In this document: one piece after another, positions 12,510 through 25,555 of the stretch
How the letters are laid out: every line of letters starts with the position of its first letter
How positions within the stretch are numbered: position 1 is the first letter of the stretch
Assembly: GCA_026874595.1 (NCBI GenBank)
Contig: CM049313.1
Coordinates: forward strand, 45,412,659-45,476,658
DNA: 64,000 bases
Direction: 5' to 3'
Source: Sipunculus nudus
Lineage: Eukaryota > Annelida > Sipuncula > Golfingiida > Sipunculidae
The notes under the pieces: generated by a model
What the model was told of the DNA's origin: nothing
What the model saw: only the letters and a program-made list of their open reading frames with translations
Databases searched by the model: none
Translations under genes and position numbers: made by a program

Positions 12510-12650
12510 CAAAGAAGGCATAGTTGGTTTGATTATCTCCCTTGTTTGAGTGTAACCAATTTTGTTTCCCTATCAAGTAGATCATGGCTTGTGCCTTTCA
12601 CTTCTCCTGTAACTATTCAAGCTGCCTCAAGTTGTTTGAGTGTAACCAAT
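12510..12650. other. 141-bp spacer with a 22-bp direct repeat
   Basis: A 22-bp word beginning TTGTTTGAGTGTAACC occurs at 12542-12563 and again at 12632-12653, exactly 90 bp apart. The second occurrence runs into the 5' end of copy C. The first is preceded by CTCCC, so that CTCCCTTGTT resembles the element 3' end. Whether this is a short duplication made during insertion or an older tandem duplication is not clear. Confidence 0.7.
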
Positions 12651-15234
12651 TTTTAGCTCAGCTGACTATAAGTCATCTGAGCTATAGTCGTGGTCCATTG
12701 TTCGTCGTCCGTCCGTCTGTCCGTCCGTCCGTCCGTAGATGTGGCACGTTTTGAAACCGTAAGACCTAGGAATCCAAAATTCAGCATAATGTTAGATGTC
12801 CCCAAGATCTCCTACCAAGCCAAAAACTGGGTATTTGTGACTTCATTCCTTTGAGAAATTAAGGAAAAACCTAAATTTTTTATTAAAAACCTATTTTCAC
12901 ACTTTAGGACTGCCTAATATCAAAACCACTCATCTGTTTTTCCTCATATTTCCTATAAATAATCCTCTATATAATTCCTATGTACATGCCAGAAATTAGG
13001 TCTGTATTATTTAATTTAAAAAAGTTATGGGCCCAAACATAATGCATTTTGTAAATAATCAGGAAAGAAATTTTATCACTTAACACAAGCACTTTTTTTC
13101 CAGTAATATTACTTTTATTAATCAAAATTAAATTGTATACCCAAAATTAGATCAAAATCTTTTAAATTTTTAAAAATATTAGCAAAAATAAAAAATTGGT
13201 ACCTTAAATTTTGCCCAACTTTGACCAGTGCACGTTTTTTTGCTGTAACTGCTGTGGATTTGATGTTTTTGTTAGCATTTCAACTGTTAACACCAAAAAT
13301 TTGAAACCAGTTGATAAAAAACTGTAGATTTTATTCAAGTTTTCAAGCACCATGTCACATATTGCTAGTGTTATGCAGTTTGCTAGAGCTCAGCTCCCGA
13401 GCTTCAGCTCTAAGTTCCTTAAATTTGGCATACAGTTAGATTTCTCCAAAATCCCCTACCATGCCAAGAATTTGGTCCCTAGGACTTAATTCCTTCGAGA
13501 TATCAATGAAAAACTTCATTTTTCCATTAAAAACCCAATGTTACACTTTAAGACTGCCTAATATCAAAACCACTGATCTGACTTTGATCATATAAAATAT
13601 ACATATTTTTCTATACATTCACTATGCACATGCCAGAAATGATGTCAGTATTGTGTATTTTTTTTAAGTTATGGGCCCAAACATAATGCACTTTGTAAAA
13701 AATCAAGAAATATATTTACTCCCTTAACAAGGGCATTGCTGAAGCTAGAGATTTTTTTTGTCAGGGATGTAACATTATTTAATCAAGATTCAATTGAATA
13801 CCCAAAATTAGTTCTGAATTTTTCAAATTTTATAAGTTATTAGTATAAATATAAAATTAGTACCTTAAATTTTGCCCAACTGTGACCAAGTCACATTTGT
13901 GTCCTGTGAGCACTGTTGATATAATTTTCATATCATGCACACATAAGGATTTCAGCTTTTTAGTTTAGAAAGCTGAAAGAAATTTGCCAAATATTGTAGC
14001 TTTTATTAATGTTTTTTATGAGACCCAGTCAGACTTTGGCTCTCTCCAGCCCCTCTTGAGTCACCTGTATGTTGACCTGGTTGACCTTTCATCAAATTAT
14101 GCACGCTTGAGGGGAGAATCCAGGCAGCTTATGGCCAGCCACAGTTGATCCAGGTGTCCAACCCAACTCATCTAGTAGTTTTAACCAACAACATAACAAT
14201 AAACAATAAATTAATAATTTTTTATTGGTTTTAATAACAAATTAAAGAAAAATAGAAAAGGAATTTGTTAGTTTATAATAACAGGAAATTAACTTGCAGT
14301 TACTGATGATATAAGAATCTTGTATCGATGGGTAGAATGTCACATATTCCAAATAACACCATGCAGTCACCTATGGCATTTTTCAGTTCATTTCTAATGA
14401 TAAAGAAGTAAATCATATTATTCATTACTAATCATTAAGGATTATATGAAGGAAATTGATGATAGACAAAGATGCAGTTGATAATATTAATCTAGATTCC
14501 TACTGTGTCTAGTGTGTACATTGATGTGAAATTAGTCCAAAATGAATTTTTTACAGTTATTTTTTAATATAAATAAAAGCCATAAAACCAGGTACTTATG
14601 AACATTATTTAAATGTGTGAATTTTGTATATTCTGGATTCTCAACATCATTGTTTGGTGAAAACTGAATAAATTCCAGACATGGTGCAAAGACTTTGTAA
14701 TTGTATTTAAATACGAATATGATTATGTACTCCATTATAAAATTTCTTGCATAAAGAATGGGAATTCAGGTAAAAATGAAAGTATATGAATACTCGTGCA
14801 AATACTTTCAAAATGTATTCATGAATGCATTCATGAATATATTCTTTAATATAATTTTAATAATCATATCAGTTATATTTCATTTTAAAAAATCATATGA
14901 TTCTCTTATTATTTTTAATAAAAATTATATTTGGGACAATATTTGTAATTTTTTTAATAAATAGTTAAACTCATATTATATGTTCTGCTTATAAGTTATA
15001 TGGCCAAGTCAAAATCTGTGTGACAGTAGTACTCCATTTGTTAATAAAATAAATGAAATCAATCCTCTTCCCTGTCTCCAAAGGTACTATCAAAATCATA
15101 CATAAGCTAAACAACAACAACTCATAATACAGCTTATATTTATTACCACACAAAACCAGCATGTGCCTCATTTCTAAATAATATTTTTTTATCATATATA
15201 ACAGCTGAGCGTCGTGACCCATAGGTCCCTTGTT
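12651..15234 (+). mobile_element. AGCTCAG-family Helentron-like element, C subfamily (copy C)
   Basis: The 5' hairpin is TAGCTCAGCTGACT (12654-12667), loop ATA, AGTCATCTGAGCTA (12671-12684), pairing at 13 of 14 positions, followed by a long CCGT run. The body contains two degenerate units of about 700 bp that share CCTACCATGCCAA, TTATGGGCCCAAACATAATG and ACCTTAAATTTTGCCCAAC. The 3' end is ACAGCTGAGCGTCGTGACCCATAGGTCCCTTGTT; the A in CCCATAGGT breaks the palindrome and is shared with copy I (32417-35054), marking one subfamily. It is about 2.6 kb long with no coding signal. Confidence 0.87.
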
Positions 15235-15719
15235 TAAGCATAGTAATTCTAAGCTTAAGGTTGGCTTTAGTAATTAAATGGTTAGCTTAATGTAATATGA
15301 TAGAAATGTAAAGTTGTATAACACTAACTCCCACTTCTCTGTCCCGAGTGCAGGGTGGTTGTTTTGAATCTCATGTTTCAAAGCATCCCTTAATCACTAG
15401 TACTTGATTGAAAAGCTTTCAGGTGCAGTGTCAGGAGCTCTTATTAAATAGATTATGGCAGTCATCCGCTGTAGATCCAAGGCAGGCCATTAACAAGGCT
15501 TATACTGTGACTGCTTAGGTTCCAGACTAAAATGAACACCTGTTAACAGGATAAATATTGGAACCACAAGGTTTGCAGATCCTAAAATTTTCATATAGGT
15601 ATTTTTTACTGTTAACAGGGTGCATACTGTCACAAACTCCCACTGATTTCTAAAGATAAAGGTTGTAGGTTTATAATCTGATATCATCAAGGACATTCTC
15701 CTCATCAGACTTTATACCA
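15235..15719. other. Spacer without recognised features
   Basis: Single-copy AT-rich sequence. I see nothing that supports a gene or a repeat family. Confidence 0.4.
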
Positions 15720-15800
15720 AGTTAGCTCAGCTGACTGAAAGTCATCTGGGCTCTAGCCATTGGTGGACTGCATGGCCACCTGGCTTGCAATTAGCTCAGT
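15720..15800 (+). mobile_element. Solo 5' end of the AGCTCAG family (relic)
   Basis: TTAGCTCAGCTGACTGAAAGTCATCTGGGCT is the 5' hairpin region of the family with one change. No CCGT run, body or 3' end follows within the next kilobase, so only a stub remains. Confidence 0.55.
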
Positions 15801-16240
15801 AACCTTTACAAAAATACCATTCCAGTTTGATATACATAAAGCTCATTCTGAAATCTCCTAACAAACTTGAATAAAAGGCTGTTGAGCTAATTGTTGTGAG
15901 TTTTTTATCATGTTTTTCTCCTGTAGATATGTTTATGTCAGGATTTACAATATGTTAATGTCCCTCATGTTGTAAATGACAGGATCAAAAGCAAATAAAC
16001 CCTGTTTTTATTAACACTAATTAGTATGATAGGCCTGTTGTTCAAATTTGGGTCAAGCCCCTGTGAAAGAGAAGAAATTTCAGAAAAGGCAGTTATAAAT
16101 ATTGTGTGCATGTTGTAAGTCGAATAAGTGGTATAACAAAAAAGTTATTAGCTGTAATTGAAATTAATCATTTCCATATAATTCAATTATTATTATTTCA
16201 ATCTGATTTATTCAATTTGAGTTATTTCAATCTGATTACC

Positions 16241-16283
16241 GGTACTCGAGTACTCGGTAAGTATTACTCGGACTCGAGTACTC
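16241..16283. repeat. Cluster of ACTCGAGTACTC palindromic words
   Basis: GTACTCGAGTAC (16242-16253) is a perfect 12-bp palindrome. It is followed by a direct repeat, ACTCGAGTACTC at about 16272-16283, separated by TACTCGG-type words. Such CTCGAGTACTCG arrays can be subterminal motifs of DNA transposons, but no element boundary is visible here. Confidence 0.55.
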
Positions 16284-16556
16284 CTTTTCTGCCCTACCGT
16301 GAACTGCTGTCCATTTGATGTGTCTTGTCCACAGAAGAAAAAGAAATGTGTGTGTGTGTAGGTGTAAGTGTGGTTGCAACTGTGTGAGACAGGAAGAGGT
16401 AGAGTCTAAAGGGGGAGGGAGGAGGATGCCAGGCAGAAATGTTGAGGGAAATAAAGACAGAACTTTATGTAGGAAATAAATTTACAATTACGGGTAGGAA
16501 AAGTCACAGCCTTCTGTAGGAAAAAAGTTTTATTTTACTGTTTTTTTACCAGAATC

Positions 16557-16590
16557 GAGAGAAAGAAAGAAAGAAAGAAAGAAAGAGAAA
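16557..16590. repeat. (GAAA)n microsatellite
   Basis: About eight GAAA units with one GAGAAA interruption, followed by GT and TA runs to about 16626. Confidence 0.95.
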
Positions 16591-16666
16591 GTTAGTGTGT
16601 GTGTATATATTTATATATATATATATAGTTCATCTTTTAGATAGCAATAAGTGATTGATAGTTTAG

Positions 16667-19600
16667 TTTTTAGCTCAGCTGACTATAAGTCATCTGAGCT
16701 ATAGTCATGGTCCATTGTCCGTCGTCCGTCCGTCCGTCTGTCCGTCCGTCCGTCCGTCTGTCTGTCTGTCCGTCTGGATGTCCGTCCGTAAGACTGGCAC
16801 GTTTCCACACCATTGGACCTACGAATTAGAATTTCGGCATACAGTTAGATGTCCCCATAATCTCCTACCATGCCAAAAATTGGGTCAATAGGACTTCGTT
16901 CCTCTGAGAAATTAAGGAAAAACCTCAATTTTTTATTAGAAATCTATTTTCACACTTCAGGACTGCCTAATATCAAAACCACTCATCTGGTTTTCTTCAT
17001 ATTTACCATAAATATTCCTCTATATAGTTCCTATGTACATGCCAGATATTAAGTCAGTATTATATAATTTAAAAAAGTTATGGGCCCAAACATAATGGAC
17101 TTTGTAAAAAAAATCAGGAAGATATTTGGTCACTTAAGACCAAAAGTGTTAAAGGAAGGGACTTTTTTTTTCAGTAATACAACTTAAATTAATAAAAATT
17201 TAATTGTATACCAAAAATTAGATCAAAATTTGTTAAATTTTTTTAAATATTGGCAAAAATATAAAATTGGTACCTTAAATTTTGCCCAACTTTGGCCATG
17301 GCACGTTTTTTTCCTGTAGGTACTGTGGATTTAATTTTCACACCATGTATACATAAGGATTTAATCTGTAAAAATCTGAAATTTGAAAATAACAGCTGCA
17401 AAATTAGGCTAGTTATTGAATTTTTTTGGAGGCTCTTGTTGTATTCCCTTACATTGTCAGGCAGTCCACTTTGATGACTGTAGGTCATTCAGTGCACATC
17501 TCTATGCTCCCCAGGCTGTTGACATAATTTTAGATGTCCCCAAAATCTCCTACCATACCGAAAATTGGGTCATTAGGACTTTGTTCCTTCAAGATATTAA
17601 GGAAAGAAACTCTGTTTTCCATTAAAAAAGCCATTGTTACACTTCAAGGCTGCCTAATATCAACACCACTGATCTGTTTTTGATTGTATTTAGTATTCAC
17701 ATTCTTTCATACATTTTCTATGAACATACCAAAAATTAGGTCAGTATTGGGTATTATTTTGAAGTTATGGGCCAAAACATAATGCAATTTTTTAAAAAAT
17801 CAGGAAATATATTTACTCACCTAACATGAGAATTGCTGAACCTAGAGACTTTTTTTTCAGGAATATAACTTTATTTAATCAAGATTCAATTGTTTACCCA
17901 AAATTAGATCTGAATTTTGCAAATTTTTCAAGTTATTAGCATAAATAAAAAATCAATACCTTAAATTTTGTCCAACTTTGGCACTGTTGATTTAATTTTC
18001 CCACCATATATGCATAAGGATTTAATCTTTTAAAATCTGAACATTCAAAAGAAATTGATTGGAATGAATAGCTTTTATTCATGTTTTCATACACCATGTC
18101 AAGTGTTGTTTACATCTAGCCCACCTAGTAGTACAGCCTTCACTTGCATTATGTAACCCACCCCAGGCAGCTTACCTTGGCCCAGCTTGGCCACTACTAG
18201 CAGGCTTCCCCTTTGCCCTGCACTCATCCTCCCAAGCTGGTGCATAAACTAGATGAATGTTATAATTTTCTGTATTTTATTTTATTCTTGGACATGCTAC
18301 ATTTTAGATTTTGTATTGTACCACCAGGGTTACAATGATTAAAGTGTACATTTAATTGTGTGCACAAAGTGGTGTATTGCTGTGAAAGTGTGGATGTTCA
18401 TGAGATAAGTAATTCCTTACTTCAGAAGAGTAAAAACTTCACCAGGTGTGAAATTGACTATTAATTCCAGTAATTAATTAAAACTGGGATAGTAATTAGC
18501 ACAATGATATTGTTTGTCCCTCATTCAACCAACAGTGTGTATACTTTATTTGAAAAGATGTTTTATTTTATCAAATTTACTTTTATTTTATTTTGGTGAA
18601 TAAAATTAAGCATGTCCTGAAAACTCCAATGTGCAAAACTTTTTAATAGTGATTCAAGGAATATTCTTGTAGATGCCATGTTGTGGCATTATTTTCTTTT
18701 AAAATCAGTTTAAACATTTATGATTTAAAAATAATAAAATATATGTGTATGCATAATATAACCCAATGTTTTTTACTATGTATATATATAATGATTGCAA
18801 CTTTTGCAACAATTCTAATATTTTAACTTTTATTTTCAGGTTTTTTAATTAAAAATTTATAAACCTGTAAATAAAAAAAATTATTCAGATAAAAACTTCT
18901 TAATGGAAAAAGTGGATCTGCTTAAAAAGATAGGATTATATTTAAACTTAAATGCATTATTCTCTTGAAAGTGAAATAAAGGTATTAGTCCATTCTGTCC
19001 ACTTGCCTGTCCAACTATAAATTTTCGTATGCAACACAGTATCTCAAAACTTTTACTGTTTTTCTTCATGACAGTCTTGTCAGAGTATTAGTTTGCAATC
19101 ATATATTTAGAACTTTACTATAACCAAGTAGGAGGGCCCCTTTCCTCTTAGCTTTTCATATTCTTGTATAAATGAAAAACATTACAATAGAATATTTCTA
19201 CATCCACCTTCGTGCTGCCCTCACTTTTCCCTTCTCCGAACCCCATCCCAAAGTCAGCCTCAGTAAGCAAGAACAAGATGAATCAGATATATTCATACTT
19301 TAATATTTTGTATAACTATTTGTCCATAGGTACCTATGTACATGCCAGAAATTATGTCAATATTGTGTAATATGTAGACATAGTGGGCATCACAATAATG
19401 TACCTTGTCAAGACTAAAGAGATATTGTGTCATACAGTCACATATTCATAAATCACTTCATCAGCATAGTTAATCATAACATCATATCTGTCAAATTGAA
19501 AGCTTGCAGACTACCATACACTTTAGATCCTTCAACAAATAGCCTTATCATCATTCTACCACTGCTTATTACTGCTGTCATTGCATTCATATTTGCTCAA

Positions 19601-19845
19601 ATATATCACAATTTTCAACCCCTCCTAAATAAATAAAAAATAAACCACTTTATTTGACTCTATTAATCCATCAGTCGGGTAATTTCATTTATCATTTACT
19701 CACATATTACATTACATTCCTTTATAATAGCCTAACATGTACATGATATTCATAAGCTTTATCGACTCGATATAGTATCACAGTGGAGAAACATTTATAG
19801 TCCAATCACGATCAGCTGAGCGCCGTGACCCATGGGTCCCTTGTT
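16667..19845 (+). mobile_element. AGCTCAG-family Helentron-like element, D subfamily (copy D)
   Basis: It starts TTTTTAGCTCAGCTGACTA with the second arm AGTCATCTGAGCTATAG and the longest CCGT/CTGT run in the window (to about 16793). Two degenerate units of about 700 bp follow (16800-17510 and 17520-18130), then a 3' portion shared with copies E and J. The 3' end is ATCAGCTGAGCGCCGTG, palindrome GACCCATGGGTC at 19827-19838, CCTTGTT. By eye, sampled stretches agree with copy E in more than nine of ten bases, so D and E are fairly young sisters. The short frames at 17243-17625 are in the repeat units and are not genes. Confidence 0.9.
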
Positions 19846-19954
19846 TAATTAAAATGGGAATGATCAAGGACAAAAGAGAGAAAAAAAATGAAAGAAAGAA
19901 CAAAAAACAAAAAGAACAAAACACTTAATTGAGAAGTCCCATCAAAACTATCCC
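19846..19954. other. A-rich spacer
   Basis: Purine-rich sequence directly after copy D, with GAAA- and AAC-like words. No feature. Confidence 0.4.
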
Positions 19955-20372
19955 AGCACACAGTCTCATTACCTCACATACCATACTGCTGTTTAACAAC
20001 TTCATTTGGCTCTGTGTGTTGCTAAACACAGTCCATGTGTGTCTCTATACCATAACAAGACCAAGTAACCAGACGTCCAATGGTGAGCTGCAACATGTGA
20101 CATTTCAGTGTGGGAACATGTATTACATTTTGTGAGCCAAGTCAGTTAGGGTATCTCCTGCTTGACATGTGTTGTGGCCTGGGCGATGCACAAAGTCCCA
20201 CGCACTATGTTTTTGTTGTCATCTGTGATTGCGCCCAGTCCACTGTTTTGAATACTCATTTACAGTAATAAGCAAATTTCTGGGCAATTTTTTGTTGTAC
20301 ATTTTACTTTAAAGGAAAGAAGCTTTTTTTCGTGTTAATTCAACATGCTTTTAGGTGATTGTGCCCCTTTAA
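19955..20372. repeat. Two-copy dispersed repeat, copy P1
   Basis: The region aligns in the same order with 57735-58151: ACCATAACAAG, GATGCACA, the block GTCCACTGTTTT, TTCAACATGCTTT and a closing GTGATTGTGCCCCTTTAA. Identity is moderate, with small indels. There is no long open frame shared by both copies, so it is probably an old non-autonomous element or SINE. Family unknown. Confidence 0.65.
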
Positions 20373-21281
20373 TACATGCAAAAAGGAGCTTTCTACTCAG
20401 ATAGCATACCTTATATATTAGTTGGGAAGAATATTGGCATGTTGGTCATGTAAAGTATTGATGCTTAGTCCTGATATTTTGTGAGACCATGAATGATAAA
20501 CAGAAATTTGATAGAATCTTTACCATATTGGCTTTCAACTAGTGAGAGGTGTTGATGCAGGCCTGACAGTGGATATACATTAAGGTTAAAATATCATTGT
20601 ATGGCAAATCTCCCAAGCTGCTCTGAATATCATGGCTCTGTTTTCACAATGACTGAAAATGAAATTGTAATGCCATGCATCAGGGATACCTGGAGGGGTC
20701 TAATATTGATATTCATTGCCTGAAGTAGACATCAGAGTTACCAGTTCACAGGTCTGGTTGCATGCAACTTTGCATACTAACAGGGAAATTCAAAAGTGTA
20801 AGAGACATTACATTCAGGAATCATGATGTAAATAATCTTGGTGTTTCCCAGGTGTGTGAAATTTTATATTGAAAATCTGAAACCCTTATAAGTATGATAA
20901 TACATCATGCCCTATTGAAGAAATAGAATTAAACAAAATAGAGATAAATTTTGAAGCAAGCTTGCTTCCAGTGTGTTTGATGGTAGGATTTACTTTTTTC
21001 AAATAATATGCACCCACAAAATCATAATCTCAGAGAAGAGGTTATTTCATTTGTGTAAAAGAAAAAAAAATTGTCTCCTGAAACAAACACAAGATGCAAT
21101 TATGGGAGAAACTCTGAGAACACTTTGATGTGACCATGTGGTTGATGAACCATGACACACATTACTCTACACTTGCAATGATATATTACCTGTGTAGCAC
21201 AATCTTGGAAGAGATACTATGGTCTTATATTTCTTTTTTATTTTGAAAGGTAAAATTACATTAATGATTACTACCATGCCT
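20373..21281. other. Spacer without recognised features
   Basis: AT-rich single-copy DNA. I see no gene, RNA or repeat family. Confidence 0.4.
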
Positions 21282-24200
21282 TTTTTAGCTCAGCTGACTA
21301 TAAGTCATCTGAGCTATAGTCCTGGTCCATTGTCCGTCCGTCTGTCTGACGTCTGGATGTCCGTCCGTAAGACTGGCACGTTGGACCTACAAATCTGAAA
21401 TTCAGCATACAGTTAGATATCCCCAAAATGTCCTACCATGCCGAAAATTGGGTCAATAAGACTTCGTTCCTTCGAGATATTAAGGAAAAACCTCAATTTT
21501 TTATTAGAAATCTATTTTCACACTTCAGGATTGCCTAATATCAAAACCACTCATCTGGTTTTCTTCATATTTACCATAAATATTCCTCTATATAGTTTCT
21601 ATGTACATGCCTGATATTAAGTCAGTATTATATAATTTTAAAAAGTTATGGGCCCAAACATAATGGACTTTGTAAAAAAATCAGGAAGATATTTGGTCAC
21701 TTAAGACCAAAAGTGTTAAAGGTAGGGACTTCTTTCCAGTAATACAACTTTAATTAATCAAAATTTAATTGTATACCAAAAATTAGATCAAAATCTGTTA
21801 AATTTTTATAAATATTGGCAAAAATATAAAATTGGTACCTTAAATTTTGCCCAACTTTGGCCACGGCACGTTTTTTTCCTGTAGGTACTGTGGATTTAAT
21901 TTTCACAGCATGTATACATAAGGATTTAATCTGTTAAAATCTGAAATTTGAAAATAAAAGCTGCACAATTAGGCTAGTTATTGAATATTTTTGGAGGCTC
22001 TTGTTGTATTCCCTTGCATTGTCAAGCAGTCCCCTTTGATGACTGTAGGTCATTCAGTGCACATCTCTATGCTCCCCAGGCTGTTGGCATAATTTTAGAT
22101 GTCCCCAAAATCTCCTACTATACCAAAAATTGGATCATTAGGACTTCGTTCCTTCGAGATATTAAGGAAAAAACTCTGTTTTCCATCAAAAAAGCCATTG
22201 TTACACTTCAAGGCTGCCTAATATCAAAACCACTGATCTGTTTTTGATTGTATTTAGTATTCACATTCTTTCATATGTTTTCTATGAACATACCAAAAAT
22301 TAGGTCAGTATTGGGTATTATTTTGAAGTAATGGGCCAAAACATAATGCAATTTTTTTTAAAAAACAGGAAATATATTTACTCACCTAACATGAGAATTG
22401 CTGAACCTACAGACTTTTTTTCAGGAATATAACTTTATTTAATCAAGATTCAATTGTTTACCCAAAATTAGATCTGAATTTTGGAAATTTTTCAAGTTAT
22501 TAGCATGAATAAAAAATCAATACCTTAAATTTTGTCCAACTTTGGCACTGTTGATTTAATTTTCGAAGCATATATACATAAGGATTTAATCTTTTAAAAT
22601 ATGAAATTTCAAAGAAATTGATTGGAAAGAATAACTTTTATTCATGTTTTCATACACCATGTCAAGTGTTGTTACATCTAGCCCACCTAGTAGTACAGCC
22701 TTCACTTGCATTATGTAACCCACCCCAGGCAGCTTGCCTTGGGTCAGCTTGGCCACTACCAGCAGGCTTCCCCTCTACCCTGCACTCCCCCCCCCCCCCC
22801 AGATGGTGCATAAACTAGATGAATGTTATTATTTTCTGTATTTGATTCATTCTTATTCTAGGCTATGCTACATTTTAGATTTTGTATTGTACCACCAGGG
22901 TTACAGTGATTTAAGTGTACATTTAATTGTGTCCACAAAGTGGTGTATTGCTATAAAAGTTTGGATGTTCATGAGATAAGTAATTCCTTACTTCAGAGGA
23001 GTAAAAACTTCACCAGGTGTGAAATTGACTATTAATTCCAGTAATTAATTAAAACTGGGATAGTAATTAGCACAATGATATTGTTTGTCCCTCATTCAAC
23101 CAACAGTGTGTATACTTTATTTGTAATGTCTTATTTTATCAAATTTACTTAATCTTTTATTTTATTTTGGTGAATAAAATTAAGCATATACTGAAAACTC
23201 CAATGTGCAAAACTTTTTAATAGTGATTCTTGTAGATGCCATGTTGTGGCATTATTTTCTTTTAAATTCAGTTTAAACATTTATGATTTAAAAATAATAA
23301 AATATATGTGTATGCATAATATGACCCAATATGAGCTATACTCTGGATATATGATGATTGCAACTTTTGCAACAGTTCTAGTATTTTAACTTATAGTTTC
23401 AGTTTTTTACTCTGTATATATAATGATTGCAACTTTTGCAACAATTCTAATATTTTAACTTATATTTTCAGGTTTTTTATTATAAAAAACTGTAAATAAA
23501 AAAATGATTCAGATAAAAACTTCTTAATGGAAAAAGTGGATATGCTTAAAAAAATAGGATTATATATAAACTTAAATGCATTATTCCCTTGAAAGTGAAA
23601 TTAAGGTATTAGTCCATTCTGTCAACTTGCCAGTCCATCTGTAAATTTTCATATGCATCACAGTATCTCAAAACTTTTACTGTTTTTCTTCATGACAGTC
23701 TTGTCAGAGTATTATTTTGCAATCATATATTTAGAACTTTACTATAACCAAGTAGGAGGGCCCCTTTCCTCTTAGCTTTTCATATTCTTATATAAATGAA
23801 AAACATTACAATAGAATATTTCTACATCCACCTTCATGCTGCCCTCACTTTTCCCTTCTCCGAACCCCATCCCAAAGTCAGCCTCAGTAAGCAAGAACAA
23901 GATGAATCAGATATATTCATACTTTAATATTTGGTATAACTTTTCGTCCATAGGTACCTATGTACATGCCAGAAATTATGTCAGTATTGTGTAATATGTA
24001 GACATGGTGGGCATAACAATAATGTACCTTGTCAAGACTAAAGAGATATTGTGTCATACAGTCACAAATTCATAAATCACTTCATCAGCCTATATAGTTA
24101 ATCATAACATCATATCTGTCAAATTGAAAGCTTGCAGACAACCATACACTTTAGATCCTTCAACAAATAGCCTTATTATCATTCTACTACTGCTTATTAC

Positions 24201-24474
24201 TGCTGTCATTGCATTCATATTTGCTCAAATATATCACAATTTTCAACCCCTCCTAAATAAATAAAAAATAAACCACTGTATTTGACTCTATTAATCCATC
24301 AGTCAGGTAATTTCATTTATCATTTACTCACATATTACATTACATTCCTTTATAATAGCCCAACATGTCCATGATATTCATAAGCTTTTTCGAATTGATA
24401 TAATATCACAGTGGAGAAACATTCATAGTCCAATCATGATCAGCTGAGCGCCGTGACCCATGGGTCCCTTGTTT
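21282..24474 (+). mobile_element. AGCTCAG-family Helentron-like element, D subfamily (copy E)
   Basis: It starts TTTTTTAGCTCAGCTGACTA and ends ATCAGCTGAGCGCCGTG, palindrome GACCCATGGGTC at 24455-24466, CCTTGTT. It is collinear with copy D over 3.2 kb. Differences include a shorter CCGT run, a run of 14 C at 22787-22800 where copy D has mixed sequence, and a tandem duplication of about 75 bp (23345-23470, word GATTGCAACTTTTGCAACA twice) that copy J also has and copy D lacks. Copies E and J are therefore probably closer to each other than either is to D. Confidence 0.9.
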
Positions 24475-24909
24475 ATTTTGTTTTAATGGCTGGCTGCTTG
24501 CATGTACAGATCATATTTCATTTAAATTTGTGTAAACTTTATCCCAAAGCAGTTGTGGCTGCAATTTAAATTTTTACATATGTCTCACAGCCATTAACTG
24601 GAAACTGATACTAAAAGGTGTAAAGGTCATCAGACAAAAAAAAAGACTTATGAGATAATCAGGATAGAAATGTGTCATTTTAAAATAGTAAGCTCACTCT
24701 CTTATTGCTATCAGTTCTTTATATTTCAAATTTTTTTTTGTTTGCCTAATAATTTTAGAGATGCTGGTAAAGTATTTGGAGACTTTGCTGTTTCTTTGCT
24801 GTTTTCAACTTCTAACAACATGATGAAGATTTTGACATTTAGTTATGAAAAAATTTTCTTAGGCATTATTTCAAATGATGACCTTATATAATAGGGTTGG
24901 CTTTCACTG
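24475..24909. other. Spacer without recognised features
   Basis: AT-rich single-copy sequence with one 73-codon frame (24670-24891) lacking any recognised motif. Confidence 0.4.
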
Positions 24910-25247
24910 TTTTTAGCTCAGCTGACTTTCAGTCATGCTGGGCTATAGAAATGGGTCTTTGTCCTTTGTCCATAGGTCTGTCCAGCCGTCCGGCCCTCCA
25001 GCCAGCCAGCCGGCCATCTGGCCGTTAGCAGGGTACAAACTGAACCATAGGGGCTAGGGTCATGAACCCTATGCAGTCTTAGAGGTTCTAAAAAGATCTC
25101 CGTGCAAACCTGAAATTAGGTCACTGTGACCTATATTCTCAAAGCTACAGGGTATGTTTGCACCCCTAGAAATAATTTTCACCCCAAACCTTCCCATCTT
25201 TCACATTCAGCTCACCTGCCAATAGGGAAAGAACCATAATTAATTTG

Positions 25248-25274
25248 AGGTCACAAGGTCAAAGGTCAAGGTCA
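25248..25274 (+). promoter_or_regulatory. Cluster of four AGGTCA half-sites (DR2, DR1, DR0)
   Basis: AGGTCA occurs at 25248-25253, 25256-25261, 25263-25268 and 25269-25274, giving spacers of 2, 1 and 0 bases. AGGTCAAAGGTCA is the textbook DR1 site bound by RXR, HNF4 and COUP-TF-type nuclear receptors. The match is exact; whether any receptor binds here is inference. Confidence 0.6.
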
Positions 25275-25401
25275 CAGGAGCCTATTCTTTGAATATCCTG
25301 TGGATGCATTCTAAGCCAAACCTTTCATCCCAAATCTTTGATCTTTCACATATAGTTCACCTACTAAGTAGGAGAAGAATCTTATAGATATTGAGTTCAC
25401 A

Positions 25402-25420
25402 GGGTCAAAGGTCAGGGTCA
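25402..25420 (+). promoter_or_regulatory. DR1 plus DR0 half-sites, unit 2
   Basis: GGGTCA 25402-25407, one base, AGGTCA 25409-25414, directly followed by GGGTCA 25415-25420. The site occupies the same place in its tandem unit as the cluster at 25248. Confidence 0.55.
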
Positions 25421-25536
25421 CAGGATCCACTTCTTTGAAAAGGTATTGGACACATTTCAAGCTAGACTTTACATTCCAAACCTTCCAGCACTGATATTGT
25501 CTCTCTGCAAATGGGGGAAAAGATCTGTTGATTTTG

Positions 25537-25555
25537 TGGTCAAAGGTCAAGTTCA
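25537..25555 (+). promoter_or_regulatory. DR1 plus DR0 half-sites, unit 3
   Basis: TGGTCA 25537-25542, one base, AGGTCA 25544-25549, then AGTTCA 25550-25555. It is the diverged counterpart of the preceding unit. Confidence 0.5.

Larger units (their letters stand above)
15801..16666. other. Single-copy stretch with simple repeats
   Basis: The stretch carries a GT run (16348-16359), a GAAA microsatellite (16557-16590), a GT/TA run (16595-16626) and a palindrome cluster at 16241-16283, listed separately. Nothing else is recognised. Confidence 0.5.

Noticed and set aside
17416-22247. Matching frames at 17416-17625 and 21981-22247 (shared SCCIPLHCQA and DDCRSFSAHLYAPQAV)
   Set aside because: They are the same position in sister copies D and E; copy J has deleted the segment, the frames differ in length, and they have no protein family match, so repeat homology explains them.
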